Shown here: piece after piece, positions 57,047 through 64,000 of the stretch
Position numbering within the stretch: the stretch's first letter is position 1
Layout: each line of letters starts with the position of its first letter
Assembly (NCBI GenBank): GCA_963782415.1
Contig: CAWAJT010000004.1
Location: forward strand, 496,001-560,000
Direction: 5' to 3'
From: Bog-473 sp963782415
GTDB taxonomy: Bacteria; Actinomycetota; Acidimicrobiia; Acidimicrobiales; RAAP-2
Length of the DNA: 64,000 nt
Notes under the pieces: model-generated
What the model was told of the DNA's origin: nothing
Database searches by the model: none
What the model saw: the letters and a program-made list of their open reading frames with translations, nothing else
Program-made: the position numbers and the translations under genes

Positions 57047-59038
57047 ATGACAGTCGACCACTCTGCTCCCGCCGGCTTCTCCGTGGTCGACCTGGTCGAG
57101 ATGCAGCGGCGCATGCTGCTCATCCGTGGCTTCGAGGAACGGGTGGCCGCCCTGTACCGCGACGGCGAGGTCCCCGGCTTCGTCCATCTCTCGACCGGGC
57201 AGGAGGCGACGGCGGTCGGCGCCTGCTGGTCGCTCGGCCCGGCCGACGTGATCACGTCAACCCACCGCGGCCACGGCCACTGCCTGGCCAAGGGGCTCGA
57301 CCCGGCCGGGATGTTCGCCGAGCTGATGGGCAAGGACCAGGGCACGAACCGCGGCCGCGGCGGCTCCATGCACATCGCGGACCCGAGGCTCGGGATCTTC
57401 GGCGCCAACGGCATCGTGGCCGCCGGGGTCCCGATCGCCGCCGGCGCCGCGACGGCGGCGCAGCTGCGCGGGGACGGGAGCGTCACCGTGGCCTTCTTCG
57501 GTGACGGGGCGGTGGCCCAGGGCGCATTCCACGAAGCGGTGAATCTCGCCGCCGTCTGGAAGCTGCCGGTCATCTTCTTCTGCGAGAACAACGGGTATGC
57601 CGAGTTCTCCCCGGCTTCCACCCAACATGCGGCCTCACTCGAACTCCGGGCGGCCGGCTACGGGATCCCGTACACGGCGGTGGACGGGAACGACGTCGTG
57701 GCCACCGCGTCCGCCATGGAGGATCTCGTCGCGGCGGCGCGCGATCGGCGCGGCCCGGCCGTCGTCGAAGCGGTCACGTATCGCTGGCACGGTCACTACG
57801 AGGGTGACCCCGAGCGGTACCGGTCGCCGGACGAGGTCGAGGAGTGGCGGTCGCGTGACCCCCTGTTGGTGCACGAGGCGGTGCTGCGCGCGTCCGGCGT
57901 TTCCGACGATCAGATCAAGGCGCTCGACGGGTCGACGGCCGAGGTACTCGACAGCGCGGTCGAGGCCGCCCGGCGGCTGGGCCGGCCGGCCGCTGTGACG
58001 CTCACCGACTTCGTCGTGCGCCCCCGCCCCGTGCGGCCTGAGCCGGCGGCGCCGGCCGACGACGCGCCGGTGTTCCGCACCATGGACGCCATCCGGTCCG
58101 CGCTCGAGATCGAGCTCACCGAGGACGAGCACGTGTTCCTCGCCGGCGTCGACGTCGGCGCCGGTGGCAACGTCTTCGGACTGACGCGCGGCCTGGCCGA
58201 TGCCTTCGGCGACCGCGTGCGCGACACACCGATCTCCGAGACGGCCGTGGTTGGTCTCGGGGTCGGCGCCGCCATGGCCGGGATGCGCCCCGTGGTCGAG
58301 CTCATGTACCTCGACTTCATCGGTGTCTGCTTCGACCAGCTGCTCAACCAGGCGGCCAAGCTGCCGTTCATGACCGGGGGCGCGGCCGAGATGGCGCTCA
58401 CGGTGCGGACCCAATTCGGTGCCGGCCGCTCGTCGGGGAGCCAGCACTCCCAGAGCCTCGAAGCGTTGCTGGCGCACGTCCCGGGGTTGACCGTGGTCAT
58501 GCCCTCGACGCCGGCGGACACCTACGGGTTGTTGCGCGCCGCCATCGAGGACCCCAACCCCGTCGTGTTCATTGAGAACCGGCTGCTCTACGGCATGAAA
58601 GGGCCACAGCCCCCGCCCGACTACGTCCTGCCCATCGGCCGTGCCGCCGTGGTCCGGCCCGGCACGGATGTGACCGTCGTGTCGGTCTCGCGCATGGTGC
58701 ACGAGGCGGTGGCGGCCGCCGGACGGCTCGCCGCAGAAGGCATCTCGGTCGAGGTGATCGACCTCAGGACCGTGGCGCCGTTGGACATGGAGTCGATCCT
58801 GGCGTCGGTGCGGAAGACGAGCCGACTGCTCATTGCGCACGAGGCCGTGGTGCCCTTCGGCATCGGCGCCGAGATCGCGGCCACCGTGGCCCGCGAGGGC
58901 TTCTGGGATCTCGACGCGCCGATCGAGCGCATCGGCGCGGCGCCGACCCCCGCCCCCTACTCGCCCGACCTCGAGCAGGCGTGGCTGCCCGACCGCGACG
59001 ACATCACGGCGGCCATCCGCCGCCTTGCTGCGGTCTAG
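57047..59038 (+). CDS. 2-oxoacid dehydrogenase E1, alpha and beta fused (acetoin/branched-chain type)
   Basis: A 663-aa thiamine diphosphate enzyme with alpha and beta subunits in one chain. The alpha half has LMGKDQGTNRGRGGSMHIAD and the ThDP motif FFGDGAVAQGAFHEAVNLAA to FFCENN. The beta half starts near residue 345 (RTMDAIRSALEIEL) with VVELMYLDFIGVCFDQLLNQ and SGSQHSQSLEALLAHVPGLT. This is the E1 of branched-chain 2-oxoacid or acetoin dehydrogenases, which decarboxylates a 2-oxoacid and passes the acyl group to a lipoyl E2. No E2 or E3 gene is in the window. A start upstream of ATG 57047 is excluded by the promoter. Confidence 0.93.
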   Translation: MTVDHSAPAGFSVVDLVEMQRRMLLIRGFEERVAALYRDGEVPGFVHLSTGQEATAVGACWSLGPADVITSTHRGHGHCLAKGLDPAGMFAELMGKDQGTNRGRGGSMHIADPRLGIFGANGIVAAGVPIAAGAATAAQLRGDGSVTVAFFGDGAVAQGAFHEAVNLAAVWKLPVIFFCENNGYAEFSPASTQHAASLELRAAGYGIPYTAVDGNDVVATASAMEDLVAAARDRRGPAVVEAVTYRWHGHYEGDPERYRSPDEVEEWRSRDPLLVHEAVLRASGVSDDQIKALDGSTAEVLDSAVEAARRLGRPAAVTLTDFVVRPRPVRPEPAAPADDAPVFRTMDAIRSALEIELTEDEHVFLAGVDVGAGGNVFGLTRGLADAFGDRVRDTPISETAVVGLGVGAAMAGMRPVVELMYLDFIGVCFDQLLNQAAKLPFMTGGAAEMALTVRTQFGAGRSSGSQHSQSLEALLAHVPGLTVVMPSTPADTYGLLRAAIEDPNPVVFIENRLLYGMKGPQPPPDYVLPIGRAAVVRPGTDVTVVSVSRMVHEAVAAAGRLAAEGISVEVIDLRTVAPLDMESILASVRKTSRLLIAHEAVVPFGIGAEIAATVAREGFWDLDAPIERIGAAPTPAPYSPDLEQAWLPDRDDITAAIRRLAAV

Positions 59039-59048
59039 TGCCGTCGGA

Positions 59049-60198
59049 TCAGCAGCCCAGTTGGCGGGCGATGACGAGGTGCTGGATCTCGTTGGTGCCC
59101 TCGCCGATTTCCAGCACCTTGGCATCACAGTAGAAGCGGGCGACGGGCGTCTCGAGCATGTAGCCGAGGCCGCCGTGGATCTGGACCGCCTCTGACGCGG
59201 CCCAGGCCGCCACCCGGCTCGCCTTCAGTTTCGCCATCGCCGCCTCCTTTTGGAAGTGTTGGCCGGTGTCACGCAGGAAAGCGGCGCGGTAGGTGAGCCA
59301 ACGCGCCGCTTCCAGCTCGGTGGCGATGTCGGCCAACTTGAACTGCACCGCTTGGAATTTGGCGATCGGCCGGCCGAACTGCCGGCGTTCCTGCGCGTAG
59401 GCCGTGGCCAGGTCGAGGACGGCCTGGGTCAGGCTCAGTGAGAGCGCCGCAATGGAGATGCGGCCGACCTCGAGGGTGCGCAGGAATTGGCCGAGGCCGA
59501 GGCTGGGGTCGCCCAGGAGATGCTCGTCGGGCACCCAGACGTCGTCGAAGAAGAGTTCGCGGGTGTCGAGCGCGCGCCAGCCGATGCCGCGCATCTTGGG
59601 GCCCATCGTGAAGCCGGGCGTGTCCTTCTCGACGACGAGGCTGGCGAAACCCGCCTCCTGGCCGGCCTCGGGCTCGGTGCGCGCCAGCAGGGTCAACCCG
59701 AACGACAGATCGGTCCCGGCGTTGGAGATGAACGTCTTATGGCCGTTGATGAGCCAGCCGCCGTCGCGGCGCTCGGCGCGGCGTGCGGATGCCGCGTGCG
59801 TCGGAGCCGGCGTCCGGCTCGGTCAGCCCGAACGCGCCGAGCGCTCTGCCCTCGGCCAGCGGCCGCAGCCAGCGGTCGCGCTGCGCGTCGTTCCCGAAGA
59901 GGTAGAGCGGCAGCGAGCCGATGGTGGCATGGGCCTGCCAGGCGGCGGCCACGGACTGGTCGGCGTGGCCGAGCTGCTCCATGGCGGCGACGAACCCGAT
60001 CGTCGACATGCCGATCCCGCCCCACTCCTCGGGGATGAGGATGCCGAGGAGTCCGAGCGCGCCCATCTCCCGCAGCAGGTCGGTTGGACAGCGGGCCTCC
60101 TCCCACGCCAGCGGCGCACGGGTCGCGATCTCGCGCGTGGCGTAGTCACGGCAGAGTTCGACCAGGTCCCGTTCGCGTTCGCCGAGCGAGAAGTCCAT
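59049..60198 (-). pseudogene. Acyl-CoA dehydrogenase, frameshifted near 59780
   Basis: An FAD-dependent acyl-CoA dehydrogenase (alpha,beta-desaturation). From ATG 60198 it reads DFSLGERERDLVELCRDYAT, PEEWGGIGMSTIGFVAAMEQ and GAFGLTEPDAGSDA (flavin loop). One extra C (plus-strand G at 59780-59781, in a GGCGCGGCG context) breaks the frame. The next frame resumes with RAERRDGGWLINGHKTFISN and continues GFTMGPKMRGIGWRALDTRE to VQIHGGLGYMLETPVARFYC and IGEGTNEIQHLVIARQLG. Corrected length is about 382 aa, normal for the family. Probably an assembly error; the catalytic base region is intact. Confidence 0.88.
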
Positions 60199-60205
60199 GC
60201 GCTGT

Positions 60206-61137
60206 TCAGGCCTCACGCTGTAGATGGGCCAGGAAGGCGGCTGACCAGTCGGGAAGGTCGGTCGGCACGGTGTAGCCCTGCTCGTCGTTGATCGCCCCCC
60301 AGTGTGCGGCCACGTCCTCCATGGTGGCGTGGGGCGAGACGAAGCCCGGCGTCGAGGCGATGAAGATGCGCGAGAACCGTCCGGCGCCGGCTTCGTACAG
60401 CTCTCCGTTGACGGGACAGGCCTCGTGGGCCAGGAACGCCGCCATCGGAGCGACCAGGTCCGGTGACATCGGCGTGTCCGCGCCACCTGCTCGGTCGGCC
60501 GCCCCGTCGCCCACGGCGTCGGCCTGCCCGGCCATGCGGGTGAACGCGGCCGGTGCGATCAGGTTGACCTTGATCCCGTGCGCCTCGCTGACGGTGGCGA
60601 TGCTGCGCGTCATCCCGATGACCGCCGCCTTGGCGGTGGCGTAGGAGAGATTCTGAGGCAGTCCGAAGATCCCCGACGATGTCGTCATCACAATGCGGCC
60701 GTAACCCTGTTCGACCATGTGCGGCCAGGCGGCTCGCGTGGTGTTGAACGACCCCAGGACGTGCACGGAGAGGTGGCGCTGCAGGTTGTCGATGTCGGCG
60801 TCGGGCAGGCCGGCCCACTTGATGATGCCGGCGTTGTTGATGAGGACGTCGAGACGCCCGAAGCGTTCGATCGCTGCCGCGATGAGCCTGCGCGCGCGCC
60901 GTCGGCCGACGACACGTCGTGCTCGTCGGGGACGGCGGTCCCGCCGGCTGCGACGATTTCCTCCGCCACCGACGCCGCCACCGAGCCGTCGACGCCCACC
61001 CCCTGCATCGAACTGCCGAGATCATTGACGACGACGCTGGCACCGCGTTGGGCCAGCAGCAGTGCGTAGGCCCGACCGATGCCGCGACCGGCGCCCGTGA
61101 CGATCGCGACACGATCTTCGAAGGTGTACGTCTCCAC
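60206..61137 (-). pseudogene. SDR-family oxidoreductase (MFE-2-like), frameshifted near 60895
   Basis: A ~310-aa SDR resembling the dehydrogenase part of multifunctional beta-oxidation enzymes. GTG 61137 (GAGGGG upstream) gives VAIVTGAGRGIGRAYALLLA, VVVNDLGSSMQGVGVDGS and VPDEHDVSSADGAR. The frame then slips in a (GC)n run at 60889-60899. Downstream, in the correct frame, come FNTTRAAWPHMVEQGYGRIV, LSYATAKAAVIGMTRSIATV (YxxxK) and an end domain that is longer than simple SDRs (HWGAINDEQGYTVPTDLPDW). Slippage in a dinucleotide repeat, real or from sequencing, explains the break. It lies 7 nt upstream of the acyl-CoA dehydrogenase start, same transcript. Confidence 0.85.
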
Positions 61138-61186
61138 TCGGTCCCCCTCGACTCCCCTCAGCGCTGCTGCTCGCGACGGGAGTGAT

Positions 61187-62446
61187 CTAGTTCCGGGAGG
61201 CGGTGGCGGCCAGTGGAGCGTGGAAGCCGAGCAGATCGCCGAGCGTGCCACCGACCATGGCCGCCTTCTCGTCCGCCGGGACACCCTCGAAGAGCTGGTC
61301 CATGAGCTGCCGGCTGCCCCGGAAGGTGCCCTCGGCGTGCGGGTAGTCGTTGCCCCACACAATGCTCGAGAGGCCGGTGATGTGCCGGCAGGCGACAGCG
61401 ACCGGGTCGTCTTGGAACGAAACGTGGAACTGGCGCTTGACGTACTCGCTCGGCATGAGCGGGTAGGGCCACTTTTCGTTCAGCCGGAACAGTCGGGCGA
61501 TGCCGGTCTGCTCAGCGGGCGGGAGCTCGTCGTCCCACACGCCCAGCCACCAGTCGGGGTCCTGCCCGATGCCCGTGATCCAGCACTTGTCCATGCTGCC
61601 GACGAGCGACGCCAGCCAGTGCGCGTTGAACTCGATCAAGGCGAAATGCAGATCGGGGTAGCGCTCGGGCACACCACCGCCGATGAGCTCGCACATGAGT
61701 TGCTGCGGGACGATGGTGCTGTAGATCGCCTGGGTCACCATGCGCTTGGCGGCCGACTTCTCGGTGACCGGCTGGTTCACCTGAGCCGCGTTCTCCATGA
61801 CGACCTTGAGGGTGGTGGAGGACGGGTCGTTGACCTTGATTCCGCCGGTCTGGGTGTGGAAGAACGCGTGCACCCCGTTGGCCTGCGCGGCGGCCCAGAC
61901 GGGGTCGAAGTCCCGCGAATGGTAGGGCTTGGGCGGCGTCGCCGGCAGGAGAATGGCCCGGAAGCCGTTCCCCGCGGCCCGCTCGATCTCGACCACGGCG
62001 TCGTCGACGTCGGTCAGTGGGATGGGCGCGGTGGGGGCGAGGCGCGAGAAGTAGGGCCCGAAGCGCTCGACGACGTAATCGTTGTAGACGCGGGCGTGAG
62101 CAATGGAGAGCTCGTGGTCGTCGGAGTAGAGGCCGAAGAGCGACAGGTTCGGGTGCATGACCCCGACGTCGACGCCGTCGAAGGAGAGATCCTCAATGAT
62201 CATTTCGGGATCGCCCTCGGGCATCCGCCCCCCTGTCTGGCGGTAGCGCGAGATCGTCCAGCCTTCGAAGCCGGGCGTGTGCAGCCGGCGGAAGATGCGG
62301 GCCCCGCCCTCGACGAGCGGCTCAATCTCGAAGTCGTCCTCCCACACCCCGCGGTCGCGCAGGTTCTTCGGCAGCCGGGTGACGAAGAGATCCGTGGGCT
62401 CCAAGATGTGCCCGTCGGCCGAGATCACGAGGTGCTGCTCTGTCAT
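61187..62446 (-). CDS. Amidohydrolase family 2 protein
   Basis: A 419-aa TIM-barrel amidohydrolase. The metal motif DxHxxE is in LVISADGHILEPTDLF, further ligands are likely in ALIEFNAHWLA and the C-terminal Asp in IVWGNDYPHAEGTF. It is larger than the homologue at 35.3 kb. Such proteins act as decarboxylases or hydrolases on cyclic acids. It is upstream of the SDR and acyl-CoA dehydrogenase genes on the same strand, 50 bp away, so it may lead a transcript starting near the GTACCGACC operator. Confidence 0.88.
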   Translation of the reverse strand: MTEQHLVISADGHILEPTDLFVTRLPKNLRDRGVWEDDFEIEPLVEGGARIFRRLHTPGFEGWTISRYRQTGGRMPEGDPEMIIEDLSFDGVDVGVMHPNLSLFGLYSDDHELSIAHARVYNDYVVERFGPYFSRLAPTAPIPLTDVDDAVVEIERAAGNGFRAILLPATPPKPYHSRDFDPVWAAAQANGVHAFFHTQTGGIKVNDPSSTTLKVVMENAAQVNQPVTEKSAAKRMVTQAIYSTIVPQQLMCELIGGGVPERYPDLHFALIEFNAHWLASLVGSMDKCWITGIGQDPDWWLGVWDDELPPAEQTGIARLFRLNEKWPYPLMPSEYVKRQFHVSFQDDPVAVACRHITGLSSIVWGNDYPHAEGTFRGSRQLMDQLFEGVPADEKAAMVGGTLGDLLGFHAPLAATASRN

Positions 62447-62530
62447 GGATATGCCCTTCCCGCGCGCCCAGGCGCAAGATCTCAGTCAATGAGCGCGCGC
62501 GCGAACGCGGTACTCTGCCCGAGATTCTAG

Positions 62531-62546
62531 ACCAACCGGTCGGTAC
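62531..62546. promoter_or_regulatory. Near-palindromic ACCAACCGGTCGGT site in the amidohydrolase/cyclase divergent region
   Basis: ACCAACCGGTCGGT (62531-62544) is symmetric except for one base pair. Its extension contains GGTCGGTAC (62538-62546), the reverse complement of GTACCGACC in the operator at 57021-57029. It lies midway between two divergent catabolic genes, so a shared TetR-type regulator is plausible. Confidence 0.55.
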
Positions 62547-62633
62547 AGACAACGTGCGACGAGGCCGGCCGGAGGTCCTCGCGACGAGCGCGGGCCCTTG
62601 CGGCCAGCTTCGGGACCAGAAGGAGAAGAGGCG

Positions 62634-63692
62634 ATGAGCAAGCGGTGGAAGCAACGCCCACCTGGCTCGACGTGGGGCGACTGGGGCGACGACGACGAGC
62701 TCGGCCGGATCAACCTGCTCACACCGGACAAGGTCCGCCAGGGCGTGCGGGAGGTGGAAGCCGGCATCAGCTTCTGCCTCAGCCTGCCGCTCGACTACCC
62801 CGGTGGAACGTCGTTGAACCAGCGGCGCTCCCCGCCGGTGATCGCGCCGACCGAGGACATGAACGGCAATCCCGGCACCTTCTACAACGTCGCCATGAGC
62901 AGCATGGAGAAGTTCGGGGACCCCAAGTACGTCGACGTGTGGGCCGACGACGTCGTGACCCTCTCCCTGCAGTACTCCACGCAGTGGGATTCGCTGGCGC
63001 ACGTCGGCGCCGAGTTCGATGCCGACGGCGACGGGGTCGACGAGGCCGTGTACTACAACGGCTACCGCGCCGGTGAAGACCTGGTCGGACCCAAAGCCGA
63101 TGCCGCCGGCGACGGCGGGGGCCACCGTTGCTTCGCCCGGCATCTGGGCCTGGAGCACATGGCTGCCACCGGCGTGCAGGGGCGGGGCGTGCTCATCGAC
63201 CTGGCCCATCATTTGGGCCACGAGTGGCGCGGTGTGAATCGCGCGACGCTCGAGGAGATCATGGCGGCTGACAACGTCGTGGTCGAGCCCGGCGACATGC
63301 TCCTGTTGCACACCGGCTTCGCCACCGAAGTCCTGAAGTGGAACCGCAACCCCGATCCCGTGAAGATCCACACGCTGTGCACCTACCTCGACGCCCGCGA
63401 CGAGTCGTTGCTCGAGTGGATCGTCGACTCGCAGATCTCGGCACTGGTGGCGGACAACTACGCGGTGGAGGGCATGGTCGGCAAGGATCGCGACGAGAGC
63501 CGGCACTCGTTCCTGCCGATCCACAACCTCTGCCTCTTCAAGTTGGGTGTTCCGCTGGGCGAGATGTGGTACCTGCACGAGCTCGCATCGTGGCTGCGCG
63601 CGCACGCCCGGAGCCGGTTCCTGCTCACGGCGCCGCCGCTGCGCCTGCCCGGCGTCGTGGGTTCGCCGTTGACGCCGGTCGCCACCGTCTGA
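62634..63692 (+). CDS. Cyclase family protein (kynurenine formamidase-like hydrolase)
   Basis: A 352-aa member of the cyclase family (PF04199), metal-dependent hydrolases such as kynurenine formamidase. The segment that normally reads HxGTHxDxxxH is TLSLQYSTQWDSLAHVGAEF, so the first two metal ligands are altered (Gln, Trp) while Asp and His remain. GRGVLIDLAHHLG and VVEPGDMLLLHTGFATEVLK are conserved blocks. AAGGAG (62620-62625) supports ATG 62634. It is divergent from an amidohydrolase and both may act on amide- or lactone-type intermediates. Confidence 0.87.
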   Translation: MSKRWKQRPPGSTWGDWGDDDELGRINLLTPDKVRQGVREVEAGISFCLSLPLDYPGGTSLNQRRSPPVIAPTEDMNGNPGTFYNVAMSSMEKFGDPKYVDVWADDVVTLSLQYSTQWDSLAHVGAEFDADGDGVDEAVYYNGYRAGEDLVGPKADAAGDGGGHRCFARHLGLEHMAATGVQGRGVLIDLAHHLGHEWRGVNRATLEEIMAADNVVVEPGDMLLLHTGFATEVLKWNRNPDPVKIHTLCTYLDARDESLLEWIVDSQISALVADNYAVEGMVGKDRDESRHSFLPIHNLCLFKLGVPLGEMWYLHELASWLRAHARSRFLLTAPPLRLPGVVGSPLTPVATV

Positions 63693-63791
63693 GCCCGAGC
63701 GTCGGGGAGGGGTCGGCGCCCCAGGCAGCGGCGTCGGGCCAGGCCGGAGCGAACCCGAAAAAGAGCCGGCGTCGGGCCACCCCCTAGAAAG

Positions 63792-63805
63792 CGAACATAT
63801 GTTCG
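63792..63805. promoter_or_regulatory. SOS box (LexA operator) CGAAC-ATAT-GTTCG
   Basis: A perfect match to the actinobacterial/Gram-positive LexA consensus CGAAC-N4-GTTCG, 15 bp before dinB. It directly precedes the TAAGTT box (63808-63813), where bound LexA would block RNA polymerase. Confidence 0.9.
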
Positions 63806-63807
63806 AC

Positions 63808-63819
63808 TAAGTTGCCCGC
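63808..63819 (+). promoter_or_regulatory. -10 box of leaderless dinB transcript
   Basis: TAAGTT (63808-63813) ends 6 nt before GTG 63820 with no Shine-Dalgarno, the same spacing as in other leaderless-type genes in this window. Confidence 0.5.
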
Positions 63820-64000
63820 GTGGAAGGGCCGAGGCAACAGGCGACGATCCTGCATGCCGACCTGGACGCGTTCTACGCCTCGGTCGAGCAACTCTTGGAC
63901 CCGTCGCTGCGGAACCGGCCCATCGCCGTGGGGGGCAGCGTGGTACTGGCCGCATCGTACGAAGCCAGGAGCTACGGCGTTCGCGGCGGCATGCCGGGGT
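63820..64000 (+). CDS. dinB: DNA polymerase IV (Y-family), N-terminal part (truncated by window end)
   Basis: The gene runs off the window. GTG 63820 is followed by ATILHADLDAFYASVEQLLD, the Y-family polymerase motif with the first catalytic Asp and the FYASVE steric-gate region, then NRPIAVGGSVVLAASYEARS and YGVRGGMPG. This is the start of the error-prone translesion polymerase Pol IV. An SOS box just upstream indicates LexA-controlled, DNA-damage-induced expression. The C-terminus, including the little-finger domain, is outside the window. Confidence 0.92.
   Translation, partial: MEGPRQQATILHADLDAFYASVEQLLDPSLRNRPIAVGGSVVLAASYEARSYGVRGGMPG

Noticed and set aside
62322..63605. 427-aa minus-strand frame opposite the cyclase gene
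   Set aside because: Antisense shadow overlapping both divergent genes and their operator.

Overview
The window is high-GC DNA with strongly GC-biased third codon positions. It carries a perfect actinobacterial SOS box (CGAAC-N4-GTTCG) ahead of dinB, a KstR-like operator, a three-gene proton-translocating transhydrogenase (pntAA/pntAB/pntB), and several genes with a TANNNT box 6-8 nt before the start codon, which suggests leaderless transcripts. Together with many CoA-dependent, steroid-type catabolic genes this points to an actinobacterium, possibly of the Acidimicrobiia. That placement is inference from gene style only. About eight to ten reading-frame breaks, mostly one extra base in a C/G run or CCGCG context and including one in essential gltX, suggest a draft or metagenome assembly with residual indel errors.

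Layout. 1-13.1 kb: end of an SDR gene, the pnt operon, a degraded gene, two membrane proteins, an aldo/keto reductase divergent from an SRPBCC protein, an ABC1/UbiB-type kinase, then an operon of two OB-fold (DUF35) proteins, two Cys-less thiolase-fold proteins and a [3Fe-4S] ferredoxin behind a KstR-like operator. 13.1-16.2 kb: gltX (frameshifted), a YdcF-like protein, a secreted neocarzinostatin-like protein, tRNA-Gln(CUG) and tRNA-Glu(CUC). 16.16-20.62 kb: a 4.4-kb island inserted in the 3' half of tRNA-Glu, bounded by 42-bp direct repeats. It encodes one operon, abiEi-abiEii followed by an AEP-TOTE-type primase-helicase, and no integrase. This is the most distinctive locus. 20.6-23.0 kb: IS3-family scars and a tandem pair of membrane-anchored paralogues behind a strong sigma70-type promoter. 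23.2-31.0 kb: a two-propeller secreted protein, a gene remnant, a YihY-type membrane protein, a branched-chain amino-acid-type binding protein and a DHA2 MFS exporter.

31.3-44.3 kb: a catabolic cluster with SDR, cytochrome P450, KstD-like flavoprotein, amidohydrolase, two M24 (creatinase-fold) proteins (one lacking most metal ligands), an atypical crotonase, a double CaiB/BaiF CoA-transferase, a MarR regulator and a Rieske oxygenase. It looks like oxidative attack, CoA activation and hydrolytic steps on a cyclic substrate. 44.3-52.4 kb: poly-gamma-glutamate hydrolase-like protein, a PAS-GGDEF-EAL c-di-GMP protein, a TetR/epimerase divergent pair around a 29-bp perfect palindrome, another epimerase, an AhpD-like protein, a flavin reductase and an alpha/beta hydrolase. 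52.5-63.7 kb: a second catabolic cluster with a deleted hydrolase gene, acyl-CoA ligase, TetR, three SDRs, a fused 2-oxoacid dehydrogenase E1, an acyl-CoA dehydrogenase, an amidohydrolase and a cyclase-family hydrolase. Two of its promoters share a GTACCGACC half-site. The window ends inside dinB.
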